From: Drosophila miranda
Taxonomy: Eukaryota; Arthropoda; Insecta; Diptera; Drosophilidae
Assembly (NCBI RefSeq): GCF_003369915.1
Contig: NW_022881603.1
Coordinates: 8,601,249-8,665,248 of the forward strand
Length of the DNA stretch: 64,000 nt
Direction: 5' to 3'
Below the pieces are notes generated by a model. The model saw nothing but the letters and a program-made list of their open reading frames with translations, did not search any database and was not told where the DNA came from. Positions within the stretch are counted from its first letter, which is position 1. Each line of letters starts with the position of its first letter. Below are positions 10,409-20,786 of the stretch, piece by piece. The position numbers and the translations under genes are program-made.

Positions 10409-13400
10409 CTATTGTTTTAAGTCTTTCGCGTGGTATCGACCAATAGACCGTCCTTGCAGATCCTCTAATTCATAGTAAGCATTCCCTATTTTCTTGCGTA
10501 TTCTGGCCTTCACATATGCTGGGCCCAGTTTGGCACTATAGCCAGCCTGGAAGTTACTCTGCTTGAAGTTCTTTCTGAACACCTCTTGGCCCACTTGATA
10601 CGAAATCTCCCTTGATCTCAAATTGTAAATCCGTTCGTTTTTCGCCCTTTGCTTCTCCATTATCGTTAAAGCCTTGCTACGTACCAACTCTAACGAATCC
10701 TCCTTGGAAAACACTAGGGATTTATCCTCCAACAATCGAAGAGATCTCAGAATTTTGTATGTTTCCCCGGAGCTAACGAACTGTTGCCCAAATACCATAT
10801 AATACGGCGAAGTTCCGAGGCTGGAATGGACCGCGGTTCGCAATGCGCAACAGATACTGCTCAGCTCCTCGTCCCAATTTTTCTGATCTGCCCTCACGTA
10901 TGAGCGAATGGCGGCAATTACCGACCGGTTTACTCGCTCTGACGCATTCGACTGCGGAGAGTATACTGCTGTGGCCGTATGTGATATCTTGTGCGCCCTG
11001 AGAAACTTCTGGAAAACTTCCGACTTAAATTGAGAGCCATTGTCCGATACAATGATCTCCGAAAAGCCAAAAGTATGAAACAGATCTTGCTGCAGATACT
11101 TGATCACAAGATCAGCCGTTAGTTTTTTAACAGCTTTCAGAAAGACGAACTTTGAATAGTGATCTAACACTATAAATATACCAATGTTCCCGCTTTTTGA
11201 GCGTGGATACGGGCCCAGAAAGTCGACGTATAGCTTTTGGAAAAACCTCTGCGACTCAGGTGCCACTCCCATCGGGGGTCGATGGACAGAGTTCGGTGCT
11301 TTAGTAGATTTGCACGTGTCGCACGCGAGTACATATGCTTTTACATCTTTGACTAAACTTGGCCAATAGAGAAACTGTCGCACTCGCTCTAAAGTCTTAT
11401 GAACTCCCCCATGCGATGCTAAGGGATGGTCGTGAGCATTGGCTAATACCTCTGGAATAAGACTCTGTGGGATCCATAACTTCCAGATAAAATTATCATG
11501 AAGAATACTCCCTGTGGCGAAATCACACTTCCTGTACAAAAGACCTTCGACCACCCTCAGATCCGGCAGGTTAACGTCATTGGCTTTTATTCTGCTTGCC
11601 AGTTCTACATACTCAGCGGACTTAAAAGCTGGGGACTCGAGATCAACTGCTTGACCATAACCACCATCCACGGCCGCCAAATCTTCTTCATTGACTCTGG
11701 ACAAGGCATCGGGTACAACATTTAAGCGACCACTCCGGTGTTCAATTTTGAAGTTAAAGCCCTGTAACTTTAATGCCCATCGGGCTAGCCGCGAATGTAG
11801 ATCCGTCTGAGTCATGAGCCATTTCAGAGATGCATGATCGGTGATAACCGTAAAATCATGTCCTTCAATGTAGGCTCTGAAACGGTTGATGCAAACGATT
11901 GCCGCCAGACACTCTTGCTCGGTCACAGAATAATTTCTTTGCGCCTTATTAAGTTTTTTCGACACAAAAGCTATCGGAAATTCGTCTCCCTCTGGAGTCT
12001 TTTGAACCAAGACGCCTCCAACTCCTGATTTGCTGGCATCGCAATGCACAAAGAACGGCTGGTTGAAATCCGGACTGCGAAGAACTGGCGCAGAGCACAA
12101 CAATTTTTTAAGTTCCTCGAACGCTGTACGTCCTTCTGGTGTCATGACAAATCTGCACTTAGGTTTCAGCAAGTCAGTGAGAGGGGAAGCTATCGACGCA
12201 AAATTTGCTATAAATTTACGATACCATCCAACCATTCCAAGGAATCTCCGTAAGGCTTTCAGAGAGTTCGGTACTGGAAAGTCCATCATGGCCGAAATTT
12301 TCCCGGGATCCGTTCGAATGACACCCTCCCCGACGATATGACCAAGATACTTCACCGAACGCATACAGAATTTGCTCTTTTCCACGTTAAGCGTTAATCC
12401 GGCCAATCGAACATGCTGCGCTACAACTCTCAATACCTTTAGATGCGACTCAAAGCTATCGGAAACGATTAACAAGTCATCCAAGTAGACGAAGACTTCA
12501 TTGCGAAGTTCCGCCGGGATCACCTTGTCCATCAATCTGGTCATGGTTTGCGACGCGTTGGTGAGACCGAACGGCATGACCTTGAACTGATATAAAGGTT
12601 TACCCGGAATTGTGAAAGCAGTTTTGTCCCGAGACTCCGGATCCAAGGGTATCTGCCAATAGGCATCCTTGAGATCCAGACTTGAGATGAACATTGCTCT
12701 GGGGAGGCGACTTAGTATACCGTCTATTTGCGGCAACGGATAGGCATCCTTTCGTGTAACGGCATTGACCTTCCGGCTGTCTAGGCAAAGTCTAACCTTT
12801 CCCGGTTTCTGGACTAGCACAACTGGAGAGGACCAGGCGCTATCAGATTCCTCAATAACTCCTAATTTGAGCATCCTGTCCACTTCAGAATACAGCAATT
12901 TCTCCACTGCTGGTGACACGGGAAAATGCCGTTGTTTTACGGGCTTGGCATCTCCTGCATCGATCGAGTGCGACAAAACCGATGTTCTACCCAAACCAGA
13001 GACTGCAAAGGATGGAAATCCCGACACAACCTTCTGCAAATCCTCTTTCTGGCTTAGAGTTAGTTCATGCGATTCCTGACAAATTTCTACTACCTGCATC
13101 TCCGGAGGTAATAAATTGAACGTGGACCAAAAATCGATTCCTAAATATAAGTCCTGGCTAAGCGACGGAGTGATATGTAGTTCCAAGTCCTTTACAACCT
13201 TATCATAGGTGACTGGAGTTCTCAATCGCCCCAGAACCTCCTGCCGCTTGCCATCTGCAGTATGAGCAACTGAGATTCCCCGTTTAAATGGAATCCTACT
13301 GGTGATTATTTGTTTAGCCAAATTCCCACCAACTACACTCATCGCTGCCCCCGTATCTAACAACCCAAGCACTGGCCGCTCAAAAATGTTTACCTCTGCG

Positions 13401-13723
13401 TACGGACGTTTATCTAGCTCTTTGTACCTAATCGCATTTATTGATTTAGCTGCCTTCCAAAATGATCTCATCCGTTTGGAGTGTCTTGAATTGGATTTAC
13501 GACGGAACAGTGTTTCTGCAGCCTCTGCATCTGAATGAGAATTAATGAAATTGTGCCATAAATTTGTTGCTACACTACTGACGGACTGGACTGGAATGGT
13601 TGTATCTATAACTGCCTGGTGTTGCTTTTCTACTGGCTGGCGTCTGGGTTCGCGGATTTTTGGCGACGCACACTTTGAAGCTGACGAGGCTGTGTGCTCG
13701 CCCTGCCGTTTTTTTTCTGACAT
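10409..13723 (-). CDS. pol: Pol polyprotein, copy 2 (catalytic residues intact)
   Basis: A 1104-codon frame nearly identical to copy 1, with roughly a dozen amino-acid differences. It retains protease DTGA, RT YLDD, RNase H aspartates, HHCC and all three integrase acidic residues (D834, D894, E929). The last two are separated by 34 residues rather than the more usual 35. The C-terminus has an SH3-like region without a recognisable chromodomain. It overlaps gag in the -1 frame with the slippery heptamer at 13708-13714. This is the most complete coding unit in the window. Confidence 0.92.
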   Translation of the reverse strand: MSEKKRQGEHTASSASKCASPKIREPRRQPVEKQHQAVIDTTIPVQSVSSVATNLWHNFINSHSDAEAAETLFRRKSNSRHSKRMRSFWKAAKSINAIRYKELDKRPYAEVNIFERPVLGLLDTGAAMSVVGGNLAKQIITSRIPFKRGISVAHTADGKRQEVLGRLRTPVTYDKVVKDLELHITPSLSQDLYLGIDFWSTFNLLPPEMQVVEICQESHELTLSQKEDLQKVVSGFPSFAVSGLGRTSVLSHSIDAGDAKPVKQRHFPVSPAVEKLLYSEVDRMLKLGVIEESDSAWSSPVVLVQKPGKVRLCLDSRKVNAVTRKDAYPLPQIDGILSRLPRAMFISSLDLKDAYWQIPLDPESRDKTAFTIPGKPLYQFKVMPFGLTNASQTMTRLMDKVIPAELRNEVFVYLDDLLIVSDSFESHLKVLRVVAQHVRLAGLTLNVEKSKFCMRSVKYLGHIVGEGVIRTDPGKISAMMDFPVPNSLKALRRFLGMVGWYRKFIANFASIASPLTDLLKPKCRFVMTPEGRTAFEELKKLLCSAPVLRSPDFNQPFFVHCDASKSGVGGVLVQKTPEGDEFPIAFVSKKLNKAQRNYSVTEQECLAAIVCINRFRAYIEGHDFTVITDHASLKWLMTQTDLHSRLARWALKLQGFNFKIEHRSGRLNVVPDALSRVNEEDLAAVDGGYGQAVDLESPAFKSAEYVELASRIKANDVNLPDLRVVEGLLYRKCDFATGSILHDNFIWKLWIPQSLIPEVLANAHDHPLASHGGVHKTLERVRQFLYWPSLVKDVKAYVLACDTCKSTKAPNSVHRPPMGVAPESQRFFQKLYVDFLGPYPRSKSGNIGIFIVLDHYSKFVFLKAVKKLTADLVIKYLQQDLFHTFGFSEIIVSDNGSQFKSEVFQKFLRAHKISHTATAVYSPQSNASERVNRSVIAAIRSYVRADQKNWDEELSSICCALRTAVHSSLGTSPYYMVFGQQFVSSGETYKILRSLRLLEDKSLVFSKEDSLELVRSKALTIMEKQRAKNERIYNLRSREISYQVGQEVFRKNFKQSNFQAGYSAKLGPAYVKARIRKKIGNAYYELEDLQGRSIGRYHAKDLKQ

Positions 13724-15051
13724 TTTTCACAAGCTGGTTTGTAAATGTTTGGAATGCCACACCCATAGCAAAAGATCTTGCGTTTGGATTCGCAATCCTG
13801 GTACCGATGTCCTTCCTTATGGCAGTTCCAACATACCAAGGCCAACGCTCCTATTTCGCCTTCGCCCTCCCCTTCGGAAAACTCCGTTGCGTTATCAGAC
13901 ATGTGCTCCTCCACCAACTCAGCCACTTGCCTACGGAAAGGGACACTCTTTTGATAACCATAATTCCGTCTCACGTCATCCAGGAAACTCTCTCTTCGTC
14001 TGCATATTTCCCTGAGCTCCCCAACCGAAGTTATGTTTATATTGAGCAACTCGTGCCTTACTTCGGGCCTCAAATTCCTTCGCAGTATGTCTACCACAGA
14101 CTTTTCTGACAAGGGAGACTCTAAACTATCCATTAGCTGAACTATGGCGTCATAAAAAGCATCGAACCCTTCCTTTTCTTTTTGCTTCCGGTCCCTGATC
14201 GCTTCTCGAATGTCCACATCCGTGCGAGTGTCTCGGAACTGTTTCCTTAATGCCTGACAAAGCAAGTCCCATCGTACAACTACCACTGACTTATGAAACC
14301 TCCAAAAGAATTCACGAGCCTTTCCGTCAAAGAGGATGCTAGCGTTGCTACATAGCACCGCGAAGTTGCTTTCCAGCGTTGAATGGGTAAGAGCTTCTAC
14401 TCTTTAGATAAAATTATCAACGCTAATTCCTTCCGCATTCCCGCTAAATCGTAGCTTCCAACCATTCATAATGTGTACGACCTTGTCCGGCCTTTGGGAC
14501 AGGTCGGAAGCTATACTTCTAGGAGTGTCTCTGCCCTCTCTGTAAAATCCTGTCGATTCTCGGCCTCCGCCTGCTTCCTGACCCTGCGAACTATGGTCCT
14601 GAGCTAAGTTTCGAGTATGATGATCTCGGCCAGTCAGTTGAAGATGAGCAGCGACATTGGTTTGTATTATTTGCGCCATCTGCTCCGACAACTGGGATAA
14701 AAGGTCGTTTTGCATGGCCCGCACTGCTTGGGTAATCATGATCCCTATATTCCCGCTATCCACTGGAGCCGACCCTGGGTTATTAACGGGTGCTCCCGCC
14801 GCTGGGGTGCCTGAAGCTTTTTCTTTGCCTCCTGCCTGCTGTTTGGCGGTTTGCATGCCCGAGCCCGATGCGCCGCCTTGCAAGTCAAAAGTGACTCTTC
14901 CACACCTAGGACATTTGGCATTTTCCCTCGAATATGGCACTATGCAAGCTTTATGAAATTCGTGGCCACACCTGGTCTTGTATAACTGCTGAGATCCAAA
15001 CTCTTCTCCACACAGAATGCAGACGGACGGATCTACAGGTTCTCCCTCCAT
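13630..15051 (-). pseudogene. gag: Gag with RING-H2 and in-frame stop (copy 2)
   Basis: The first part runs 15051-14404 and ends in TAA at 14406-14404. The frame continues to 13630 with ATG at 14358. The predicted protein matches copy 1, including the RING-H2 cysteines and histidines, the CCHC knuckle and the stop. Sharing of the stop means it predates the tandem duplication, or that the copies have been homogenised. If the stop is efficient, the RING-bearing fragment would be made separately from the capsid and nucleocapsid part. Confidence 0.8.
13708..13714 (-). promoter_or_regulatory. Candidate -1 frameshift site A_AAA_AAC (copy 2)
   Basis: Same A8-C context and frame relation as in copy 1, inside the gag-pol overlap 13630-13723. 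Confidence 0.65.
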
Positions 15052-16198
15052 TATTAATACGTTCCCTTTATCTCCAACTGCTAACTTCCGCTTACTCTGT
15101 CACTCACTATCAACGAGATTTAACGATTCGAGACTCAAAACAGCTGACCCGCTCAATTCCCTTCGGTACTTCAACTAGCCTTTCCTTCTTCAGCGCTCAC
15201 AACTCTCTGCCGGTCAATGACCTATCTCAACTGAACCAGCTGTTCCGCGTTTTATCACCCTTGTTCTCTCCTAACACCTTCGATTGTGACACTTTTTTTT
15301 TTTGTTTGCCGCTTGAGGAATTGAGACGCGTTTATTGTTGAAAACAAAACATAAAAAAAATTATAAATAAAAAATAATATCTTGTAAAAACCGCAATATA
15401 TAAAGAAATACAAAAACATTTATTTGCCTTCAAGCATAGCTTAGTTCCCCTGAAAAAAAAATCTTATTGGAACTGGTGTGAGAAGAAAGAACAAACATAA
15501 TTTACCGCTACTTGTGCAGTGCTAATCAGCCCTCGCAACAACCAAACGTTTTGTTGCTTTGGCGCGCCGATCCGCAAGACAAAAACAACGACTGCAAGCT
15601 AAAGTGCGAGTAAATCGAAGCTAATCAGTTTCGTCTTCTTTACTCTCCTTCGCACTCTTGCTTCTGCGGACAGGTATGCTGGTTTTCCATCACCCGTGGC
15701 CAGGCAAACTCTTTATAAAGAGATTGTTCTGTCTTTCCAAGCGTTTGATGGCTAGCTCTGCCGCATACTATTGCTGAAAGTGGATGGGTCTTTGCCAAAA
15801 CTTGTTATCCGTGGTCAGGGTAGACTTATCTAAAGACTTCTTCCCTGCTTTTCCAAACGTCTAACTAGTTGGGCTACGGACTCCATTACTGTAGGGTATT
15901 TAATCGCCTACTAAGCTCTACGACGTCAGCCGTGGCTTGTCGATCGCTGCTAGCAACTTCTCAACAATAACTCCTATGCGACTGATTTGCAAAATTTAGC
16001 TGACTGTGAAGCTCGTTATTCTGGCCCAGATGCTGCAGCAACCGTAGTTTGAGAATAAAAGCGGACAAACGTATATGCTTCTCTTCTCAAGCTCACTACA
16101 TAGTATCTAGTTTGCCAGAAAAATCGAAAGTGTTTTTGATGTGTGTTCCTGCGATATTGTTGACCACATCGAGATGCGGTTCTACCAATTATTTTGGG
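15052..16198 (-). other. Untranslated leader of copy 2
   Basis: Equivalent to 7382-8528, with very few differences seen. No gene recognised. Confidence 0.7.
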
Positions 16199-16216
16199 TC
16201 CCATTGTTGGCCGCCA
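16199..16216 (-). other. Primer binding site C, one mismatch
   Basis: Same mismatch as PBS-B. It adjoins LTR-C. Confidence 0.8.
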
Positions 16217-18011
16217 CTAACTTTATAATAATGAAATTAATAATTACTTATAACTGTAACGAACTTGGCAGGTGTCGGGGAGTGAGAGAAGGGGGCACGC
16301 AGATATTCCCGGCTGGGAGGCTCGTCGGCTAGGTGGGGTGGTGATCTTGCCCTCCTCTCACTTAATGCCTATTCTCATTATTACAAGGTTATAATCTGTG
16401 CGTGCTACGACGAGAGTTAATTTGGACCTAAAATTCGACTGAACACATAATTGGCTCTTTCTTCTACCTGTTCCCGAACGCTTTTCCTCGCCTCCGATCT
16501 CGTTGAAGCGGATTGACCCTCCCTTCCTTGGCCATCCCTAGGTCGCAATTTTCACGGAATGACCCCTCTGCGTTCTCATGGGGCTCTCAGGGGCATCTGG
16601 CAAGCCGAAGGCAAACAAAAACTATATTCTAGAACATTATAAAATTTATTGAACCCTACATAAACAAATTTCTAAACTAAAACTAAACCTAGCCCAAAAA
16701 TAGGTACGCATAAAACAGATAAAATAGATGGAATTTCAAAATGACTTAATAATAGTGATAAACAAAAATGAATAATTATTTCACATATAAAAAGATTAAC
16801 AACGGCCAAACCGAAAGGGGGGAAGAAATAGAAACAGTAAGGGGGGAAGCATATAAAGTATTTGTCCCTCTCCTCTTTACTTTTTCAGTGGGACTCGAGT
16901 CAAATCGTTCGAGTTGAGTCTTTTACATTTCTCTTTCACACTCACCCGCAGATCCGCATGTCCACCGACGAAAGCGTTTCCGGAGGAGAATCGGACCTGG
17001 AACGAGAACTCCGATAGGGAGTGGCATAAAGCACAACAAAAACTCACTCACAAATTCCCCACTTTCCTCTCTCCACACTTACTTTGAGCGACTCATTACA
17101 TTCAAAAAAAAACTTTCTCGCCCCTTTTCTTTTTCTCGTTCGCGCCGCCCCTTGCCGACTGCCGATGTCTTTCTCAAAAAAAAACTAACAAAAAAAATTA
17201 TTTAAATTAACATAAAACACTCGACAATACACATATTAATTCTTTTCAAATTTCTGCCTTCCCGATCTCTTCCCGACCTTCCGCAATCGGGCCGTTTTCG
17301 ACGACCACTCGCGCCGCCACTCGAAATCTCAGACTGTTCTTGATTGCGCTCAGTCTACGCTATGTAGCCCTTCCTTGGATCGCTCTCCAACCAGAAGATG
17401 GAGTTTTTTTTTCTTCCAAAAACCACTCAACTCCCGCTAGCGTCGTTGGTGCCCGGGTACTTGGGCATGTAAATTTTCCACCGCAGCTTCGGCTGCTCCT
17501 CTGGACCTCTTTTGCGTCCCTCGGTCTCTCGATCTACTCGACGCCTCGGCGTCTTTGGATCCGTGAAGCTGAACCGGGTCGGTATTGTAATAAAAATGCG
17601 GCGACACGGCGTTCCTCTTCTGCCGTATAAACTGCGCCAATAGCCGGTCCTAGCTTGGAAAAACTAACGCCGGATTAACTCGAGACTTTCTCGTTTCAGA
17701 AGCACTTAGATAAAAAATATATTTTTTTTTTCTGATAAAAGAAAACGAATGCTCGGGTCGAGCGCCAAAACGGGAAGAGACCGAAGCCAAGCCCCTCAAC
17801 ATGCTAGAACCTTCGGGCCCTCTCATAGAACAAGGGAAATGCCAGAGAAAGTTGACAATCTGGGCTGTTAAATCTATCACCCTTTCCTATGCCCCTTTTC
17901 GTGACCTCCCAAACCTAGCCCATAGAGGGTGTATGCTCTGCCACGGCCATTACGGTGCCGACCACTAGATGGCGCTGCGAACTAGCTCTCTCGGCTGATC
18001 CAAGCTTTACA
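16217..18011 (-). repeat. LTR-C, junction LTR with the amplicon
   Basis: About 1795 bp. Its U3 end is TGTAAAGCTTGG on the minus strand, one base different from the other LTRs. Host Cap-G exon sequence (AAGACTTTAATG) starts at 18012. A CTCF-like motif lies at 17962-17975. This is the only place in the window where the element meets host DNA. Confidence 0.87.
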
Positions 18012-18418
18012 AGACTTTAATGTTCTTGACCACACGCGGCTGTAGTTCGCTCTGAAAATCGAACCAAACGAATGATACAGCGCTTCCGCAATGGATATTC
18101 AGAAAATGTTCTCACCGTGATCAGTTTGTCTGCCATCTCCAACATTTCAGTCTTGACTTCCTGTCCGTTGAGCACGTTAATAGTGAGGTTGGTGAGCTCT
18201 TTGCCCAGCAGGCGACACATTTCCCTGCGCTCGGTGAAATAGTTCTGTATGTAGTGCAGGAAGCTCAGAGCTATCCTGTTGTGTATGTTGCTCTTCGGGG
18301 AGCTGGCTTCCTGAATCGTCAAATCGATGAAGAACTTGACCACGTAATCGGGCTGAACGGCGTTCAGCGGCGCGTCGAAGCTGCAGTTCATGACGGTCCA
18401 CAGAGTGGGCAGAAGGCT
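18012..18418 (-). pseudogene. Cap-G-like fragment C1 (3' end only)
   Basis: It contains part of the last exon (18012-18050), the small intron, and the 3' part of exon 4 up to about 18418. The left side is cut by LTR-C. The right side is cut by a deletion that fuses Cap-G directly to the middle of an ARMC3 exon at 18418/18419. Compared with unit 2 the missing DNA corresponds to about 4.6 kb (roughly 21487-26113). Only one base of microhomology is seen at the fusion. Confidence 0.85.
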
Positions 18419-19931
18419 TGGACATTCCAGGCGTCCTCACCACCACCATTCAGCAGGGCCTGCCTACTCTCTCCATTGATTTGATCCTCTCTCTGCTGGT
18501 AATCGTCGAGAGTTTGGCCCAGAACGAGGAGTACCGAACAGTCCTGGGCCAGCATCGTCCGCTCACCGAGCAAATTGCTCAACTTTTGATGGTAATGGCA
18601 GTCTCAGGAAGCACTCTCATTCTGTGGTGTCTTGGCATCTATAACGCATTTTTCACCCACTTCCACAGCGCTCCTATGCCCATTCCATTCTCGTGAACAA
18701 CATCTTCCGTTGCCTGTGCACCATCGTCGATAAGCAGGATGTTCGTGAGGTGCTGCTTGAGAACTACATTGTGTCCTCCATCAAACGGGCTCTGAAGTCG
18801 CTCTCTAATCTGGTCAAGACGGCTGTGACCAACTTCATTCTGCAGACCACGCGCTTTAGCGAATTCATCGACGCCTACATAGATCGCGGCATTCTGGAAG
18901 TGTAAGCGGCTCCCAACTACTCTCACCCCCCCTGCATTATCATATTCCTATCCCAATCCCGATCTTAGCCTGATGCTGTTCCAGAAACACGCCTTCTGCG
19001 TGTCCACCTGGGGACCGGCCATCGAGAGCATCCTCTCTAAGTGCCCCACGATGAAGTTCTGCATTAGAAACTGCCTAACCTTCACCGACATTACTGCCGG
19101 CAAGGACTTTAATGTGTCCAGAAAAAAGTTTGACGACTTCCGCACTCTCCAGGACATTCTACGCAACGATTGCTCTCTGGAGGCCGTTCTGGTGGTCAAT
19201 TTTGACCGATTGGAGGCGGATGAGGCGGATCTGATGAGAGTTCCGTCGTTCTGCCTTCCGATGTCCGATGGTGCCGGTGATCATACCTGGTGCTACTGCA
19301 AGCGTCCTGCCGATCCCCATCTACCCAAATATCTGGAGACGCTTAATCAAACTCTGATGGTGGGTCTATCCCATCTAATCCTTAATAAGCTGCTAACCAT
19401 GTCCCATCTGATGATTCACAGATGCACGGCCTGGTGGAGAATCCGCCAAAGGTGCGCAGCGCCATCGATTTTGATAACGTGGCCAGGCGCATCATGATCA
19501 TTGCCGAAGTCGTGCACAATGTGATGAACGATAACCTCAAGATCCTCGACCTCAACTCGACGGAGGAGTGTTCCCGCCACGCGGTGCGATGCCACCTTCA
19601 GGAACTGCGCTACGTCTACCACACTAACTTCATACCCCTGGGCATGGTGCACAGTGGCTGCCAGTTTGAGCGCGCCATCCTCTTCAAGGCCCTGGCCGAT
19701 CAGATCGGCCTGCCCTGCACCCTGGAGCGCAGTGTCGACGGCCGGATGCTGTACAACGAGGTGCCGATGCCGCTGGAGATCGACAAGGATGTTCACTGCG
19801 ACAAGAAGACCCTCCAGTTTATGCCCTGACGCATGCTGCGCCCCACCCACGTCGTCGATCTCATGTACAACGTAGGCGACCTGTATCCGATGCAGAGTCG
19901 CCAGGCACTGCAGTATCTGCGCCTCTATTGA
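18419..19931 (+). pseudogene. ARMC3-like fragment A1 (3' half)
   Basis: It starts inside the armadillo exon after the fusion with Cap-G. It retains introns 18592-18668, 18902-18968 and 19360-19421 with GT/AG ends, and the last exon 19422-19931. A TGA at 19827-19829 replaces a tryptophan-position codon and truncates the C-terminus 34 codons early. Otherwise exons 2-4 remain readable, including the region related to the EDR1 domain of ARMC3. With no 5' exon and no promoter it is not expected to make ARMC3. Confidence 0.85.
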
Positions 19932-20630
19932 TCACTGAGATTTTTTTATTTAATCCTTTTTCCAGCTTCCATTTCAAAATTTCCTGTCGCATCATTTATC
20001 GAATGGGCTTGTAATCGAGTTTATTAAAGGGGCCAAAGAAGCAGTGGTTTTGGTCTCAGCTAGTCCTATCCACAGTCCACTGCGCATGTCCTCGTCCACT
20101 GCGCCTTCGCCTGGCATTCGTCCTGGCAACGCATGTAAATAATAAGCAAGCGACTGGGATTGTAAATTTTAAAAAATATCGTACATCGATAAATCAAATT
20201 TTATACATTTTAATATTGCCATATCGAATGTATCAATTTTAAAACATTAATATATCGATATATCGGAATAATAATAATAAGGAGCGGTGAAATATTTGCG
20301 TACTCTTCCTTCTTGGAATATAATAGGCAATTGGGTCTGTGATTTGGTAAGCACTTACAGTCTAGATATTTCTATTAATCTAATCGTCGAAAAAAATATC
20401 TCACCGAAAATAAAACACATGCAAAGCGTTGCTCTCCTGGCTGGCTCATAATGAGCCAGATAACCTGCGATTTAGTTTTCTGCGATACGTTTGATGTATG
20501 AAATGGCACATCCTTATAATATAAGGTCCCACATCGATATATCGATAAAATATCAACAAACATGCAAGCGACTGTTGGCGGAGAATTTGGAACACCAGCG
20601 TAGATTAAATAGAAGCTGGTGGCTTGAACC
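19932..20630 (+). promoter_or_regulatory. Spacer 1: ARMC3 3' flank and small-ORF promoter region
   Basis: 699 bp without a recognisable gene. It is AT-rich with several ATCGATA-like motifs (for example near 20185 and 20250). At 20532-20547 CATCGATATATCGATA is an overlapping pair of DREF-type sites, one mutated in this unit, 84-99 bp before the small-ORF ATG. A short perfect palindrome TGGCTCAT-A-ATGAGCCA lies at 20442-20458. Confidence 0.6.
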
Positions 20631-20786
20631 ATGTGCCGAGTGCTCCTCACGCTCGCCTACTTCCTCCTGACCATCTCGTCCATTGTGTTTACGGCCTGCG
20701 TCAACAATGGTGAGTGTGTGTGCTCCTTGGAGCGATGTGACCTTGTTCACCAGCAGCCGCAGAAGAGAAAAATCAACAATCTTTAA
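20631..20786 (+). CDS. Small 51-codon ORF with signal-anchor-like start, or orphan first exon (S1)
   Basis: The ATG begins a hydrophobic segment (residues about 4-22) resembling a signal peptide or membrane anchor, then a short tail with three cysteines (E-C-V-C-S-L-E-R-C) and a basic end. The stop TAA at 20784-20786 overlaps the Cap-G stop (20785-20783) on the opposite strand. A good splice donor G|GTGAGT follows codon 26 (exon end 20709), so this could instead be the first exon of a gene whose rest was lost at the amplicon edge. I do not recognise the protein. Unit 1 and 2 copies have Ser at residue 16 where later units have Trp. Confidence 0.45.
   Translation: MCRVLLTLAYFLLTISSIVFTACVNNGECVCSLERCDLVHQQPQKRKINNL

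Larger units (their letters stand above)
8547..18011 (-). mobile_element. Osvaldo/Ulysses-like Ty3/gypsy retrotransposon, copy 2
   Basis: The minus-strand order is LTR-C, PBS-C, leader, gag, pol, PPT, LTR-B. Spacing of pol to copy 1 pol is exactly 7670 bp. The right end at 18011 (TG on the minus strand) is the junction with host Cap-G exon DNA. Apart from the gag stop shared with copy 1, no frame lesion is seen. The left host flank lies outside the window, so no target-site duplication could be tested. Confidence 0.87.

Noticed and set aside
20442-20458. Palindrome TGGCTCAT-A-ATGAGCCA as a terminator or regulatory hairpin
   Set aside because: It is short, altered in unit 2, and has no context giving it a defined role in a eukaryote; noted only as a minor feature of the spacer.
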